Below are positions 20,401-35,400 of a stretch of DNA of 64,000 nt, piece after piece. Location of the stretch: assembly GCA_947000775.1 (NCBI GenBank), contig CAMQGK010000637.1, forward strand, positions 11,945,501 to 12,009,500. The letters are read 5' to 3'. The position numbers and the translations under genes were made by a program. The notes beneath the pieces were generated by a model. It saw nothing but the letters and a program-made list of their open reading frames with translations. It ran no database searches and was not told the DNA's origin. Origin of the DNA: Pterois miles (Eukaryota > Chordata > Actinopteri > Perciformes > Scorpaenidae). The first letter of the stretch is position 1. Every line of letters starts with the position of its first letter.

Positions 20401-23400
20401 TTTTTCATGTTTTTTTCCACATCAAAAAAATTTGACGTTTTTGATGAAAAAATTTCGACATACTATACTATGGCGTTTTTTTTTTTTTTGTAAAATTTTA
20501 CATTTCACGAAATCACTTTTCCTCACCATAGAATCATTCTACATGTTATAATATGACCGTTTACATGGTTATTTTAAGCTTAAAAAAAATTTGACGTTTT
20601 CGTCAAAAAATTTCGCCATACTATACTATGGGGGTTTTTTTTTGTAAAATTTTATAAAAATTCATGAAATGACGTTTGCCCACCATAGAATCATTCCACA
20701 GGCTGTACGACCACCATTTTTACGTTTTTTTTCCAATATCAGAAAAATTTGACCTTTTTATCGAAAAAATTCGACATACTATACTATGGCGTTTTTTGTA
20801 AAATTTTACAACATTTCTTGAAATGACTTTTGCTCACCATAGAATCATTCTACATGCTTTAATACGACTATTTTCATGGTTATTTTAAACTTAAAAAAAA
20901 ATTTGACGTTTTCGTCGAAAAATTTCGACATACTATACTATGGCGTTTTTTTTTTGTAAAATTTTATAACAATTCACGAAATGACGTTTGCTCACCATAG
21001 AATCATTCTACATGCTATAATACGACCGTTTTCATGGTTTTTTTAAGTTTCCAAAAAATTTGACGTTTTTGACGTTATAATACAACCTTTTTCATGTTTT
21101 TTTCCACATCAAAAAAATTTGACGTTTTTGACGAAAAATTTCGACATACTATACTATGGCGTTTTTTTTTTTTTTTGTAAAATTTTACATTTCACGAAAT
21201 GACTTTTCCTCACCATAGAATCATTCTACATGTTGTAATACGACCATTTTCATGGTTCTTTTAAGCTTAAAAAAAATTTAACGTTTTCGTCGAAAAATTT
21301 CGACATACCATACTATGGCGTTTTTTTTCGTAAAATTTTACGTTTCACGAAATGACTTTTGCTCACCATAGAATCATTCTACATGCGATAATACGACCAT
21401 TTTCATGTTTTTATCGACATCAAAAAACTTTGACGTTTTCATCGAAAAATTTCGACATACTATACTATGGCGTTTTTTTTGTAAAATTTTACAACATTTC
21501 ACGAAATGACTTTTGCTATCCAGAGAATCATTCTACATGTTATAATGCGACCGTTTTCATGGTTATTTTTAACTTCAAAAATATTTGACCTTTTTATCGA
21601 AAAATTTCGACATACTATACTATGGTGTTTTTTTGTAAAATTTTACAACATTTCTTGAAATGACTTTTGCTCACCGTAGAATCATTCTACATGCTATAAT
21701 ACGACAGTTTTCATGGTTTTTTTAAGTTTCCAAAAAATTTGACGTTTTCATCGAAAAATTTCGACATACTATACTAGGGCGTTTTTTTTTTGTAAAATTT
21801 TACATTTCACGAAATGACTTTTCCTCACCATAGAATCATTCTACATGTTATAATACGACTGTTTTCATGGTTATTTTTAACTTCAAAAAAATTTGACCTT
21901 TTTATCGAAAAATTTCGACATACTATACTATGGCGGGTTTTTTTTTTGTAAAATTTTTCAATTCACGAAATGACTTTTGCTCACCATAGGATCATTCTAC
22001 ATGCTATAATACAACCTTTTTAATGTTTTTTTCCACATCAAAAAAATTTGACGTTTTTGACGAAAAATTTCGACATACTATACTATGGCATTTTTTTTTT
22101 TGTAAAATTTTAGATTTCACGAAATGACTTTTCCTCACCATGGAATCATTCTACATGCTTTAATACGACTATTTTCATGGTTATTTTGAACTTAAAAAAA
22201 ATTTTAACGTTTTCGTCGAAAAATTACGACATACTATACTATGGCGTTTTTTTTTGTAAAATTTTACAACATTTCACAAAATGACTTTTGCTCACCATAG
22301 AATCATTCTACATGTTATAATACGACCATTTTCATGGTTCTTTTAAGACTAAAAAAAAATTTGACGTTTTCATCGAAAAATTTCGACATACTATACTATG
22401 GCGTTTTTTTTTATAAAATTTTACAACATTTCACGAAATGACTTTTGCTCACCATAGAATCATTCTACATGCTATAATACGACCGTTTTCATGGGTATTT
22501 TAAACTTCAAAAAAATTTGACGTTTTTGACGAAAAATTTCGACATACTATACTATGGCGGTTTTTTTTTTTGTAAAATTTTTCAATTCACGAAATGACTT
22601 TTGCTCACCATAGGATCATTCTACATGCTATAATACGACCGTTTTCATGGTTATTTTAAACTTCAAAAAAATTTGACGTTTTCATGTAAAAATTTCGACA
22701 TACTATACTATGGCGTTTTTTTTGTAAAATTTTACAACATTTCACGAAATGACTTTTGCTCACCATAGAATCATTCTACATGCGATAATACGACCATTTT
22801 CATGTTTTTATCGACATCAAAAAAATTTGACGTTTTCATCGAAAAATTTCGACATACTATACTATGGCGTTTTTTTTGTAAAATTTTACAACATTTCACG
22901 AAATTACTTTTGCTATCCAGAGAATCATTCTACATGTTATAATACGACCGTTTTCATGGTTATTTTTAACTTCAAAAAAATTTGACGTTTTTATCGAAAA
23001 ACTTCGACATACTATACTATGGCGTTTTTTTGTAAAATTTTACAACATTTCTTGAAATGACTTTTGCTCACCATAGAATCATTCTACATGCTATAATACG
23101 ACCGTTTTCATGGTTTTTTTTAAGTTTCCAAAAAATTTGACGTTTTTGACGAAAAATTTCGGCATACTATACTATGGCGTTTTTTTTTTTTGTAAAATTT
23201 TACATTTCTTGAAATGACTTTTCCTCACCATAGAATCATTCTACATGTTATAATAAGACCGTTTTCATGGTTATTTTTAACTTCAAAAAAATTTGACCTT
23301 TTTATCGAAAAATTTCGCCATACTATACTGTGGCGGTTTTTTTTTTTGTAAAATTTTATAACAATTCACGAAATGATGTTTGCTCACCATAGAATCATTC

Positions 23401-26400
23401 CACAGGCTGTACGACCACCATTTTTATGTTTTTTTTCCCAATATCAAAAAAATTTGACCTTTTTATCGAAAAAATTCGACATACTATACTATGGCGTTTT
23501 TTTTTGTAAAATTTTACAACATTTCTTGAAATGACTTTTGCTCACCATAGAATCATTCTACATGCTATAATACGACCGTTTTCATGGGTATTTTAAACTT
23601 CAAAAAAATTTGACGTTTTCATGGAAAAATTTCGACATACTATACTATGGCGTTTTTTTTGTAAAATTTTACATTTCACGAAATGACTTTTGCTCACCAT
23701 AGAATCATTCTACATGTTATAATAAGACCGTTTACATGGTTATTTTAAGCTTCAAAAAAATTTGACGTTTTTGAGGAAAAATTTCGCCATACTATACTAT
23801 GGTGTTTTTTTTTTTTTGTAAAATTTTTCAATTCACGAAATGACTTGTGCTCACCACAGAATCACTCTACATGTTATAATACAACCATTTTCATGTTTTT
23901 ATCGACATCAAAAAAATTTGACGTTTTCATCGAAAAATTTCGACATACTATACTATGGCGTTTTTTTTGTAAAATTTTACAACATTTCACGAAATGACTT
24001 TTGCTATCCAGAGAATCATTCTACATGTTATAATACGACCGTTTTCATGGTTATTTTTAACTTCAAAAATATTTGACCTTTTTATCGAAAAATTTCGACA
24101 TACTATACTATGGCGTTTTTTTTTTTTTGTAAAATTTTACATTTCACGAAATGACTTTTCCTATCCATAGAATCACTCTACATGTTATAATACGACCGTT
24201 TTCATGGTTATTTTAAACTTCAAAAAAAAATTGACGTTTTCATGAAAAAATTTCGACATACTACACTATGGCGTTTTTTTGTAAAATTTTACAACATTTC
24301 TTGAAATGACTTTTGCTCACCATAGAATCATTCTACATATTTTAATACGACTATTTTCATGGTTATTTTAAACTTAAAAAAAAATTTAACGTTTTCGTCG
24401 AAAAATTTGAAACATACTATACTATGGCGTTTTTTTTTTTGTAAAATTTTACAACATTTCACAAAATGACTTTTGCTATCCACAGAATCATTCTACATGC
24501 TATAATACGACCGTTTTCATGGTTTTTTTAAGTTTCCAAAAAATTTGACGTTTTTGACGAAAAATTTCGACATACTATACTATGGCGTTTTTTTTTTTTG
24601 TAAAATTTTATATTTCACGAAATGACTTTTCCTCACCATAGAATCATTCTACATGTTATAATACGACCGTTTTCATGGTTATTTTTAACTTCAAAAAAAT
24701 TTGACCTTTTTATCGAAAAATTTCGCCATACTATACTATGGCGTTTTTTTTTTTGTAAAATTTTTCAATTCACGAAATGACGTTTGCTCACCATAGAATC
24801 ATTCCACAGGCTGTACGACCACCATTTTTACGTTTTTTTTTCCAATATCAAAAAAATTTGACCTTTTTATCGAAAAAATTCGACATACTATACTATGGCA
24901 GTTTTTTTTTTTGTAAAATTTTATAACAATTCACGAAATGACGTTTGCTCACCATAGAATCATTCCACAGGCTGTACGACCACCATTTTTAAAAAAATTC
25001 GAAATACTATACTATGGCGTTTTTTTTTTTGTAAAATTTTTCAATTCACGAAATGACTTTTGCTCACCATAGAATCATTCTACATGCTATAATACGACCG
25101 TTTTCATGGTTATTTTAAACTTCAAAAAAATTTGACGTTTTTCATCGAAAAATTTCGACATACTATACTATTTTTTTTTGTAAAATTTTATAACAATTCA
25201 CGAAATGACTTTTGCTCACCATAGAATCATTCCACAGGCTGTACGACCACCATTTTTCATGTTTTTTTTCCAAGTTTCCAAAAAATTTGACCTTTCTATC
25301 GAAAAATTTCGACATACTATACTATGGCGTTTTTTTTTTTGTAAAATTTTACAATTTCACGAAATGACTTTTGCTATCCACAGAATCATTCTACATGTTA
25401 TAATACGACCGTTTTCATGGTTATTTTTAACTTCAAAAAAATTTGACCTTTTTATCGAAAAAATTCGACATACTATGCTATGGCGATTTTTTTTTTGTAA
25501 AATTTTTCAATTCACGAAATGACTTTTGCTCACCATAGGATCATTCTACATGCTATAATACGACCTTTTTTCATGGTTATTTTTAAACTTCAAAAAAATT
25601 TGACGTTTTCATCGAAAAATTTCGACATACTATACTATGGCGTTTTTTTTTGTAAAATTTTACAACATTTCTTGAAATGACTTTTGCTCACCATAGAATC
25701 ATTCTACATGCTATAATACGACCGTTTTCATGGTTTTTTTAAGTTTCCAAAAAATTTGACGTTTTTGACGAAAAATTTCGACATACTATACTATGGCGTT
25801 TTTTTTTTTTTGTAAAATTTTTACATTTCACGAAATGACTTTTCCTCACCATAGAATCATTCTACATGCTATAATATGACCGTTTTCAAGGTTTTTTTGA
25901 GCTTCAAACAAATTTGATGTTTTCATCGAAAAATTTTGACATACTATACTATGGCGTTTTTTTTTTGTAAAATTTTATATTTCACGAAATGACTTTTCCT
26001 CACCATAGAATCATTCTACATGTTATAATACGACCAATTTCATGGTTCTCTTAAGCTAAAAAAAAATTTGACGTTTTCATCGAAAAATTTCGACATACTA
26101 TACTATGGCGTTTTTTTGTAAAATTTTACAACATTTCTTGAAATGACTTTTGCTCACCATAGAATCATTCTACATGCTATAATACGACCGTTTTCATGGT
26201 TTTTTTAAGTTTCCAAAAAATTTGACGTTTTTGACGAAAAATTTCGACATACTATACTATGGCGTTTTTTGTTTTTGTAAAATTTTACATTTCACGAAAT
26301 GACTTTTCCTCACCATAGAATCATTCTACATGTTATAATACGACCGTTTTCATGGTTATTTTTAACTTCAAAAAAATTTGACGTTTTCATGGAAAAATTT

Positions 26401-29400
26401 CGACATACTATACTATGGCGTTTTTTTTTTTGTAAAATTTTACAACATTTCATGAAATGACTTTTCCTCACCATAGAATCATTCTACATGTTATAATACG
26501 ACCATTTTCATGGTTATTTTAAGCTTCAAAAAAATTTAACGTTTTTCGTCGAAAAAATTTCGACATACTATACTATGGCGTTTTTTTTTTTCGTAAAATT
26601 TTACATTTCACGAAATGACTTTTGCTCACCATAGAATCATTCCACATGCTGATAAGACGACCATTTTCATGTTTTTATCGATATCAAAAAAATTTGACCT
26701 TTTCATCGAAAAATTTCGACATACTATACTATGGCGTTTTTTTTTTGTAAAATTTTACAACATTTCACGAAATGACTTTTGCTCACCATAGAATCATTCC
26801 ACAGGCTGTACGACCACCATTTTTACATTTTTTTTTCCAATATCAAAAAAATTTGACCTTTTTATCGAAAAAAAAATTCGACATACTATACTATGGCAGT
26901 TTTTTTTTTGTAAAATTTTATAACAATTCACGAAATGACGTTTGCTCACCATAGAATCATTCCACAGGCTGTACGACCACCATTTTTCGAAATACTATAC
27001 TATGGCGTTTTTTTTTTTTGTAAAATTTTTCAATTCACGAAATGACTTTTGCTCACCATAGAATCATTCTACATGCTATAATACGACAGTTTTCATGGTT
27101 TTTTTAAGTTTCAAAAAAATTTGACGTTTTTGACGAAAAATTTCGACATACTATACTATGGTGTTTTTTTTTTTTGTAAAATTCTACATTTCACGAAATG
27201 ACTTTTCCTCACCATAGAATCATTCTACATGTTATAATACGACCGTTTTCATGGTTATTTTTAACTTCAAAAATATTTAACGTTTTCGTCGAAAAATTTC
27301 GACATACTATACTATGGCGTTTTTTTTGTAAAATTTTTACATTTCACGAAATGACTTTTGCTCACCATAGAATCATTCTACATGTTATAATACAACCGTT
27401 TTCATGGTTATTTTTAACTTCAAAAAAATTTGACGTTTTCATGGAAAAATTTCGACATACTATACTATGGCGTTTTTTTCGTAAAATTTTACAACATTTC
27501 ACGAAATGACTTTTACTCACCATAGAATCATTCTACATGCTATAATACGACCTTTTTCATGGTTTTTTTAAGCTTCAAAAAAATTTGACGTTTTTGACGA
27601 AAAATTTCGACATACTATACTATGTCGTTTTTTTTTTTTTGTAAAATTTTACATTTCACGAAATGACTTTTCCTCACCATAGAATCATTCTACATGCTAT
27701 AATACAACCGTTTTCATGGTTATTTTTAAGCTAAAAAAAAATTTGACGTTTTCATCGAAAAATTTCGACATACTATACTATGGTGATTTTTTTTTTGTAA
27801 AATTTTATAACAATTCACGAAATGACTTTTGCTCACGATAGAATCATTCTACATGCTATAATACGACTGTTTTCATGGTTTTTTTTAAACTTCAAAAAAA
27901 TTTGACGTTTTCATGGAAAAATTTCGACATACTATACTATGGCGTTTTTTTTTTTGTAAAATTTTTAACATTTCACGAAATGACTTTTGCTCACCATAGA
28001 ATCATTCTACATGTTATAATACGACCATTTTCATGGTTTTTTTAAGCTAAAAAAAAATTTGACGTTTTCATCGAAAAATTTCGACATACTATACTATGGC
28101 GTTTTTTTGTAAAATTTTACAACATTTCTTGAAATGACTTTTGCTCACCATAGAATCATTCTACATGCTATAATACGACAGTTTTCATGGTTTTTTTAAG
28201 TTTCCAAAAAATTTGACGTTTTTGACGAAAAATTTCGACATACTATACTATGGCGTTTTTTTCGTAAAATTTTACAACATTTCACGAAATGACTTTTGCT
28301 CACCATAGAATCATTCTACATGCTATAATACAACCTTTTTCATGTTTTTTTCCACATCAAAAAAATTTGACGTTTTTGACGAAAAATTTCGACATACTAT
28401 ACTATGGCGTTTTTTTTTTTTGTAAAATTTTACATTTCACGAAATGACTTTTCCTCACCATAGAATCATTCTACATGTTATAATACGACCATTTTCATGG
28501 TTCTTTTAAGCTTAAAAAAAATTTAACGTTTTCGTCGAAAAAATTTCGACATACTATACTATGGCGTTTTTTTCGTAAAATTTTACATTTCACGAAATGA
28601 CTTTTGCTCACCATAGAATCATTCTACATGCGATAATACGACCGTTTTCATGGTTATTTTAAACTTCAAAAAAATTTGACGTTTTTGACGAAAAATTTCG
28701 CCATACTATACTATGGCGTTTTTTTTTTTGTAAAATTTTTCAATTCACGAAATGACTTTTGCTCACCATAGAATCATTCTACATGCTATAATATGACAGT
28801 TTTCAAGGGTTTTTTTGAGCTTCAAACAAATTTGATGTTTTCATCGAAAAATTTTGACATACTATACTATGGCGTTTTTTTTTTTTGTAAAATTTTATAT
28901 TTCACGAAATGACTTTTCCTCACCATAGAATCATTCTACATGTTATAATACGACCGTTTTCATGGTTCTTTTAAGCTAAAAAAAAATTTGACGTTTTTGA
29001 CGAAAAATTTCGACATACTATACTATGGCGTTTTTTTTTTGTAAAATTTTACAACATTTCTTGAAATGACTTTTGCTCACCATAGAATCATTCTACATGC
29101 TATAATACGACCGTTTTCATGGTTTTTTTAAGTTTCCAAAAAATTTGACGTTTTTGACGAAAAATTTCGACATACTATACTATGGCGTTTTTTTTTTTTT
29201 GTAAAATTTTACATTTCACGAAATGACTTTTCCTCACCATAGAATCATTCTACATGTTATAATACGACCGTTTACATGGTTATTTTAAGCTTCAAAAAAA
29301 TTTGACGTTTTTGAGGAAAAATTTCGCCATACTATACTATGGCGGTTTTTTTTTTTGTAAAATTTTTCAATTCACGAAATGACTTGTGCTCACCATAGAA

Positions 29401-32400
29401 TCATTCTACATGCTTTAATACGACTATTTTCATGGTTATTTTAAACTTAAAAAAAAATTTAACGTTTTCGTCGAAAAATTTCGACATACTATACTATGGC
29501 GTTTTTTTTTTGTAAAATTTTACAACATTTCACAAAATGACTTTTGCTATCCACAGAATCATTCTACATGCTATAATACGACCGTTTTCATGGTTTTTTT
29601 AAGTTTCCAAAAAATTTGACGTTTTTGACGAAAAATTTCGGCATACTATACTATGGCGTTTTTTGTTTTTGTAAAATTTTACATTTCACGAAATGACTTT
29701 TCCTCACCATAGAATCATTCTACATGTTATAATACGACCGTTTTCATGGTTATTTTTAACTTCAAAAAAATTTGACCTTTTTATCGAAAAATTTCGCCAT
29801 ACTATACTATGGCGTTTTTTTTTTTGTAAAATTTTTCAATTCACGAAATGACTTTTGCTCACCATAGAATCATTCTACATGCTATAATATGACAGTTTTC
29901 AAAGTTTTTTTGAGCTTCAAACAAATTTGATTTTTTCATCGAAAAATTTCGACATACTATACTATGGCGTTTTTTTTTTTGTAAAATTTTATATTTCACG
30001 AAATGACTTTTCCTCACCATAGAATCATTCTACATGTTATAATACGACCATTTTCATGGTTCTTTTAAGCTAAAAAAAAATTTGACGTTTTCATCGAAAA
30101 ATTTCGACATACTATACTATGGCGGTTTTTTTTTCTTAAATTTTACAACATTTCACGAAATGACTTTTGCTCACCATAGAATCATTCTACATGCTATAAT
30201 ACGACCGTTTTCATGGTTATTTTAAACTTCAAAAAAATTTGACGTTTTCATCGAAAAACTTCGACATACTATACTATGGCGTTTTTTTTTGTAAAATTTT
30301 ACAACATTTCACGAAATGACTTTTGCTATCCAGAGAATCATTCTACATGTTATAATACGACCGTTTTCATGGTTATTTTTAACTTCAAAAATATTTGACC
30401 TTTTTATCGAAAAATTTCGACATACTATACTATGGCGTTTTTTTGTAAAATTTTACAACATTTCTTGAAATGACTTTTCCTCACCATAGAATCATTCTAC
30501 ATGCTATAATATGACAGTTTTCAAGGTTTTTTTGAGCTTCAAACAAATTTGATGTTTTCATCGAAAAATTTTGACATACTATACTATGGCGTTTTTTTTT
30601 TTTTGTAAAATTTTATATTTCACGAAATGACTTTTCCTCACCATAGAATCATTCTACATGTTATAATACGACCGTTTTCATGGTTATTTTTAACTTCAAA
30701 AAAATTTGACGTTTTCATGGAAAAATTTCGACATACTATACTATGGCGTTTTTTTTTTTTAAAATTTTACAACATTTCACGAAATGACTTTTGCTCACCA
30801 TAGAATCATTCTACATGCTATAATACGACCGTTTTCATGGTTCTTTTAAGCTAAAAAAAAATTTGACGTTTTCATCGAAAAATTTCGACATACTATACTA
30901 TGGCGTTTTTTTTTTCTTAAATTTTACAACATTTCACGAAATGACTTTTGCTCACCATAGAATCATTCTACATGCTATAATACGACCGTTTTCATGGGTA
31001 TTTTAAACTTCAAAAAAATTTGACGTTTTCATCGAAAAATTTCGACATACTATACTATGGCGTTTTTTTTTTGTAAAATTTTATATTTCACGAAATGACT
31101 TTTCCTCACCATAGAATCATTCTACATGTTATAATGCGACCAATTTCATGGTTCTCTTAAGCTAAAAAAAAATTTGACGTTTTCATCGAAAAATGTCGAC
31201 ATACTATACTATGGCTTTTTTTTTTTTTAAATTTTACAACATTTCACGAAATGACTTTTGCTCACCATAGAATCAATCTACATGCTATAATACAACCTTT
31301 TTCATGTTTTTAATTAATTTTTTTTTTTTTTCCACATCAAAAAAATTTGACGTTTTTGACGAAAAATTTCGACATACTATACTATGGCGTTTTTTTTTTT
31401 TTGTAAAATTTTACATTTCACGAAATGACTTTTCCTCACCATAGAATCATTCTACATGTTATAATACGACCGTTTTCATGGTTCTTTTTAACTTAAAAAA
31501 AATTTAACGTTTTCGTCGAAAAAAATTTCGACATACTATACTATGGCGTTTTTTTCGTAAAATTTTACATTTCACGAAATGACTTTTGCTCACCATAGAA
31601 TCATTCTACATGCGATAATACGACCATTTTCATGTTTTTATCGACATCAAAAAAATTTGACGTTTTCATCGAAAAATTTCGACATACTATACTATGGCGT
31701 TTTTTTTGTAAAATTTTACAACATTTCACGAAATGACTTTTGCTATCCAGAGAATCATTCTACATGTTATAATACGACCGTTTTCATGTTTTTTTTTTTA
31801 ACTTCAAAAAAAATTGACCTTTTTATCGAAAAATTTCGACATACTATACTATGGCATTTTTTTTTTTTTTGTAAAATTTTATAACAATTCACGAAATGAC
31901 GTTTGCTCACCATAGAATCATTCCACAGGCTGTACGACCACCATTTTTCGAAATACTATACTATGGCGTTTTTTTTTTTTGTAAAATTTTTCAATTAATG
32001 AAATGACTTTTGCTCACCATAGAATCATTCTACATGCGATAATACGACCGTTTTCATGGTTATTTTAAACTTCAAAAAAATTTGACGTTTTTGACGAAAA
32101 ATTTCGCCATACTATACTATGGCGTTTTTTTTTTTTGTAAAATTTTATAACAATTCACGAAATGACGTTTGCTCACCATAGAATCATTCCACAGGCTGTA
32201 CGACCACCATGGTTTTTACTTTTTTTTTTTCCAATATCAAAAAAATTTGACCTTTCTATCGAAAATATTCGACATACTATACTATGGCGTTTTTTTTTAA
32301 ATTAAATTTTTTAAAATTTTTTTTTTTTTGTAAAATTTTTCAATTCACGAAATGACTTTTGCTCACCATAGAATCATTCTACATGCTATAATACGACCGT

Positions 32401-35400
32401 TTTCATGGGTATTTTAAACTTCAAAAAAATTTGACGTTTTCATGGAAAAATTTCGACATACTATACTATGGCGTTTTTTTCGTAAAATTTTACAACATTT
32501 CACGAAATGACTTTTCCTCACCATAGAATCATTCTACATGTTATAATACGACCATTTTCATGGTTCTTTTAAGCTTAAAAAAATTTTTACGTTTTCGTCG
32601 AAAAATTTCGACATACTATACTATGGCGTTTTTTTTGTAAAATTTTACAACATTTCACGAAATGACTTTTGCTCACCATAGAATCATTCTACATGCTATA
32701 ATACGACCGTTTTCATGGTTTTTTTAAGTTTCCAAAAAATTTGACGTTTTTGCCGAAAAATTTCGACATACTATACTATGGCGTTTTTTTTTTTTTTTGT
32801 AAAATTTTACATTTCACGAAATGACTTTTCCTCACCATAGAATCATTCTACATGCTATAATATGACAGTTTTCAAGGTTTTTTTGAGCTTCAAACAAATT
32901 TGATGTTTTCATCGAAAAATTTTGACATACTATACTATGGCGTTTTTTTTTCTGTAAAATTTTATATTTCACGAAATGACGTTTGCTCACCATAGAATCA
33001 TTCCACAGGCTGTACGACCACCATTTTTACGTTTTTTTTCCAATATCAAAAAAATTTGACCTTTCTATCGAAAAATTCGACATACTATACTATGGCGTTT
33101 TTTTTTTTTGTAAAATTCTACATTTCACGAAATGACTTTTCCTCACCATAGAATCATTCTACATGTTATAATACGACCGTTTTCATGGTTATTTTTAACT
33201 TAAAAAAAATTTAACGTTTTCGTCGAAAAATTTCGACATACTATACTATGTCGGTTTTTTTTTCATAAAATTTTACATTTCACGAAATGACTTTTGCTCA
33301 CCACAGCATCATTCTACATGCGATAATACGACCATTTTCATGTTTTTATCGACATCAAAAAAATTTGACGTTTTCATCGAAAAATTTCGACATACTATAC
33401 TATGGCGTTTTTTTTTTGTAAAATTTTACAACATTTCACGAAATGACTTTTGCTATCCAGAGAATCATTCTACATGTTAAAATACGACCGTTTTCATGGT
33501 TATTTTTAACTTCAAAAAAATTTGACCTTTTTATCGAAAAATTTCGCCATACTATACTATGGCGGTTTTTTTTTTTTGTAAAATTTTATAACAATTCACG
33601 AAATGACGTTTGCTCACCATAGAATCATTCCACAGGCTGTACGACCACCATTTTTACGTTTTTTTTCCAATATCAAAAAAAATTTGACCTTTTTATCGAA
33701 AAAAGTCGACAAACTATACTATGGCGGTTTTTTTTTTGTAAAATTTTTCAATTCACGAAATGACTTTTGCTCACCATAGTATCATTCTACATGCTATAAT
33801 ACGACCGTTTTCATGGTTATTTTAAACTTCAAAAAAATTTGACGTTTTCATCGAAAAATTTCGACATACTATACTATGGCGTTTTTTTTTTGTAAAATTT
33901 TACAACATTTCTTGAAATGACTTTTGCTCACCATAGAATCATTCTACATGCTATAATACGACCGTTTTCATGGTTATTTTTAACTTCAAAAAAATTTGAC
34001 CTTTTTATCGAAAAATTTCGACTTACTATACTATGGCGTTTTTTTTTGTAAAGTTTTACAACATTTCACGAAATGACTTTTGCTATCCATAGAATCATTC
34101 TACATGCTATAATACGACCTTTTTCATGTTTTTTTCCACATCAAAAAAAATTGACATTTTCATCGAAAATTTCGACATACTATACTATGGCGTTTTTTTT
34201 TCGTAAAATTTTACATTTCACAAAATGACTTTTGCTCACCATAGAATCATTCTACAAGCGATAATACGACCATTTTCATGTTTTTATGGACATCAAAAAA
34301 ATTTGACGTTTTCATAGAAAAATTTCGACATACTATACTATGGCGTTTTTTTTTTTAATCTTATAACAATTCACAAAATGACTTTTGCTCACCGTAGGAT
34401 CATTCTACATGCTATAATACGACAGTTTTCATGGTTTTTTTAAGCTCCAAAAAAATTTTGACGTTTTCATCGAAAAATTTCGACATACTATACTATGGCG
34501 GTTTTTTTTTTTTTGTAAAATTTTACATTTCACGAAATGACTTTTCCTCACCATAGAATCATTCTACATGTTATAATACGACCGTTTTCATGGTTATTTT
34601 TAACTTAAAAAAAATTTAACGTTTTCGTCGAAAAATTTCGACATACTATACTATGTCGTTTTTTTCGTAAAATTTTACATTTCACGAAATGACTTTTGCT
34701 CACCATAGAATCATTCTACATGCTATAATACGACCGTTTTCATGGTTTTTTTCAACTTCAAAAAAATTTGACGTTTTCATAGAAAAATTTCGACATACTA
34801 TACTATGGCGTTTTTTTTTGTAAAATTTTACAACATTTCACGAAATGACTTTTGCTATCCAGAGAATCATTCTACATGTTATAATACGACCGTTTTCATG
34901 TTTTTTTTTTAACTTCAAAAAAATTTGACCTTTTTATCGAAAAATTTCGACATACTATACTATGGCATTTTTTTTTTTTTTGTAAAATTTTATAACAATT
35001 CACGAAATGACGTTTGCTCACCATAGAATCATTCCACAGGCTGTACGACCACCATTTTTACGTTTTTTTTTCCAATATCAAAAAAATTTGACCTTTCTAT
35101 CGAAAAAATTCGACATACTATACTATGGCGTTTTTTTTTTGTAAAATTCTACATTTCACGAAATGACTTTTCCTCACCATAGAATCATTCTACATGTTAT
35201 AATACGACCATTTTCATGGTTCTTTTAAGCTTAAAAAAAAATTTTTACGTTTTCGTCGAAAAATTTCGACATACTATACTATGGCGTTTTTTTTTTGTAA
35301 AATTTTACAACATTTCACGAAATGACTTTTGCTCACCATAGAATCATTCTACATGCTATAATACGACCGTTTTCATGGTTTTTTTAAGTTTCCAAAAAAT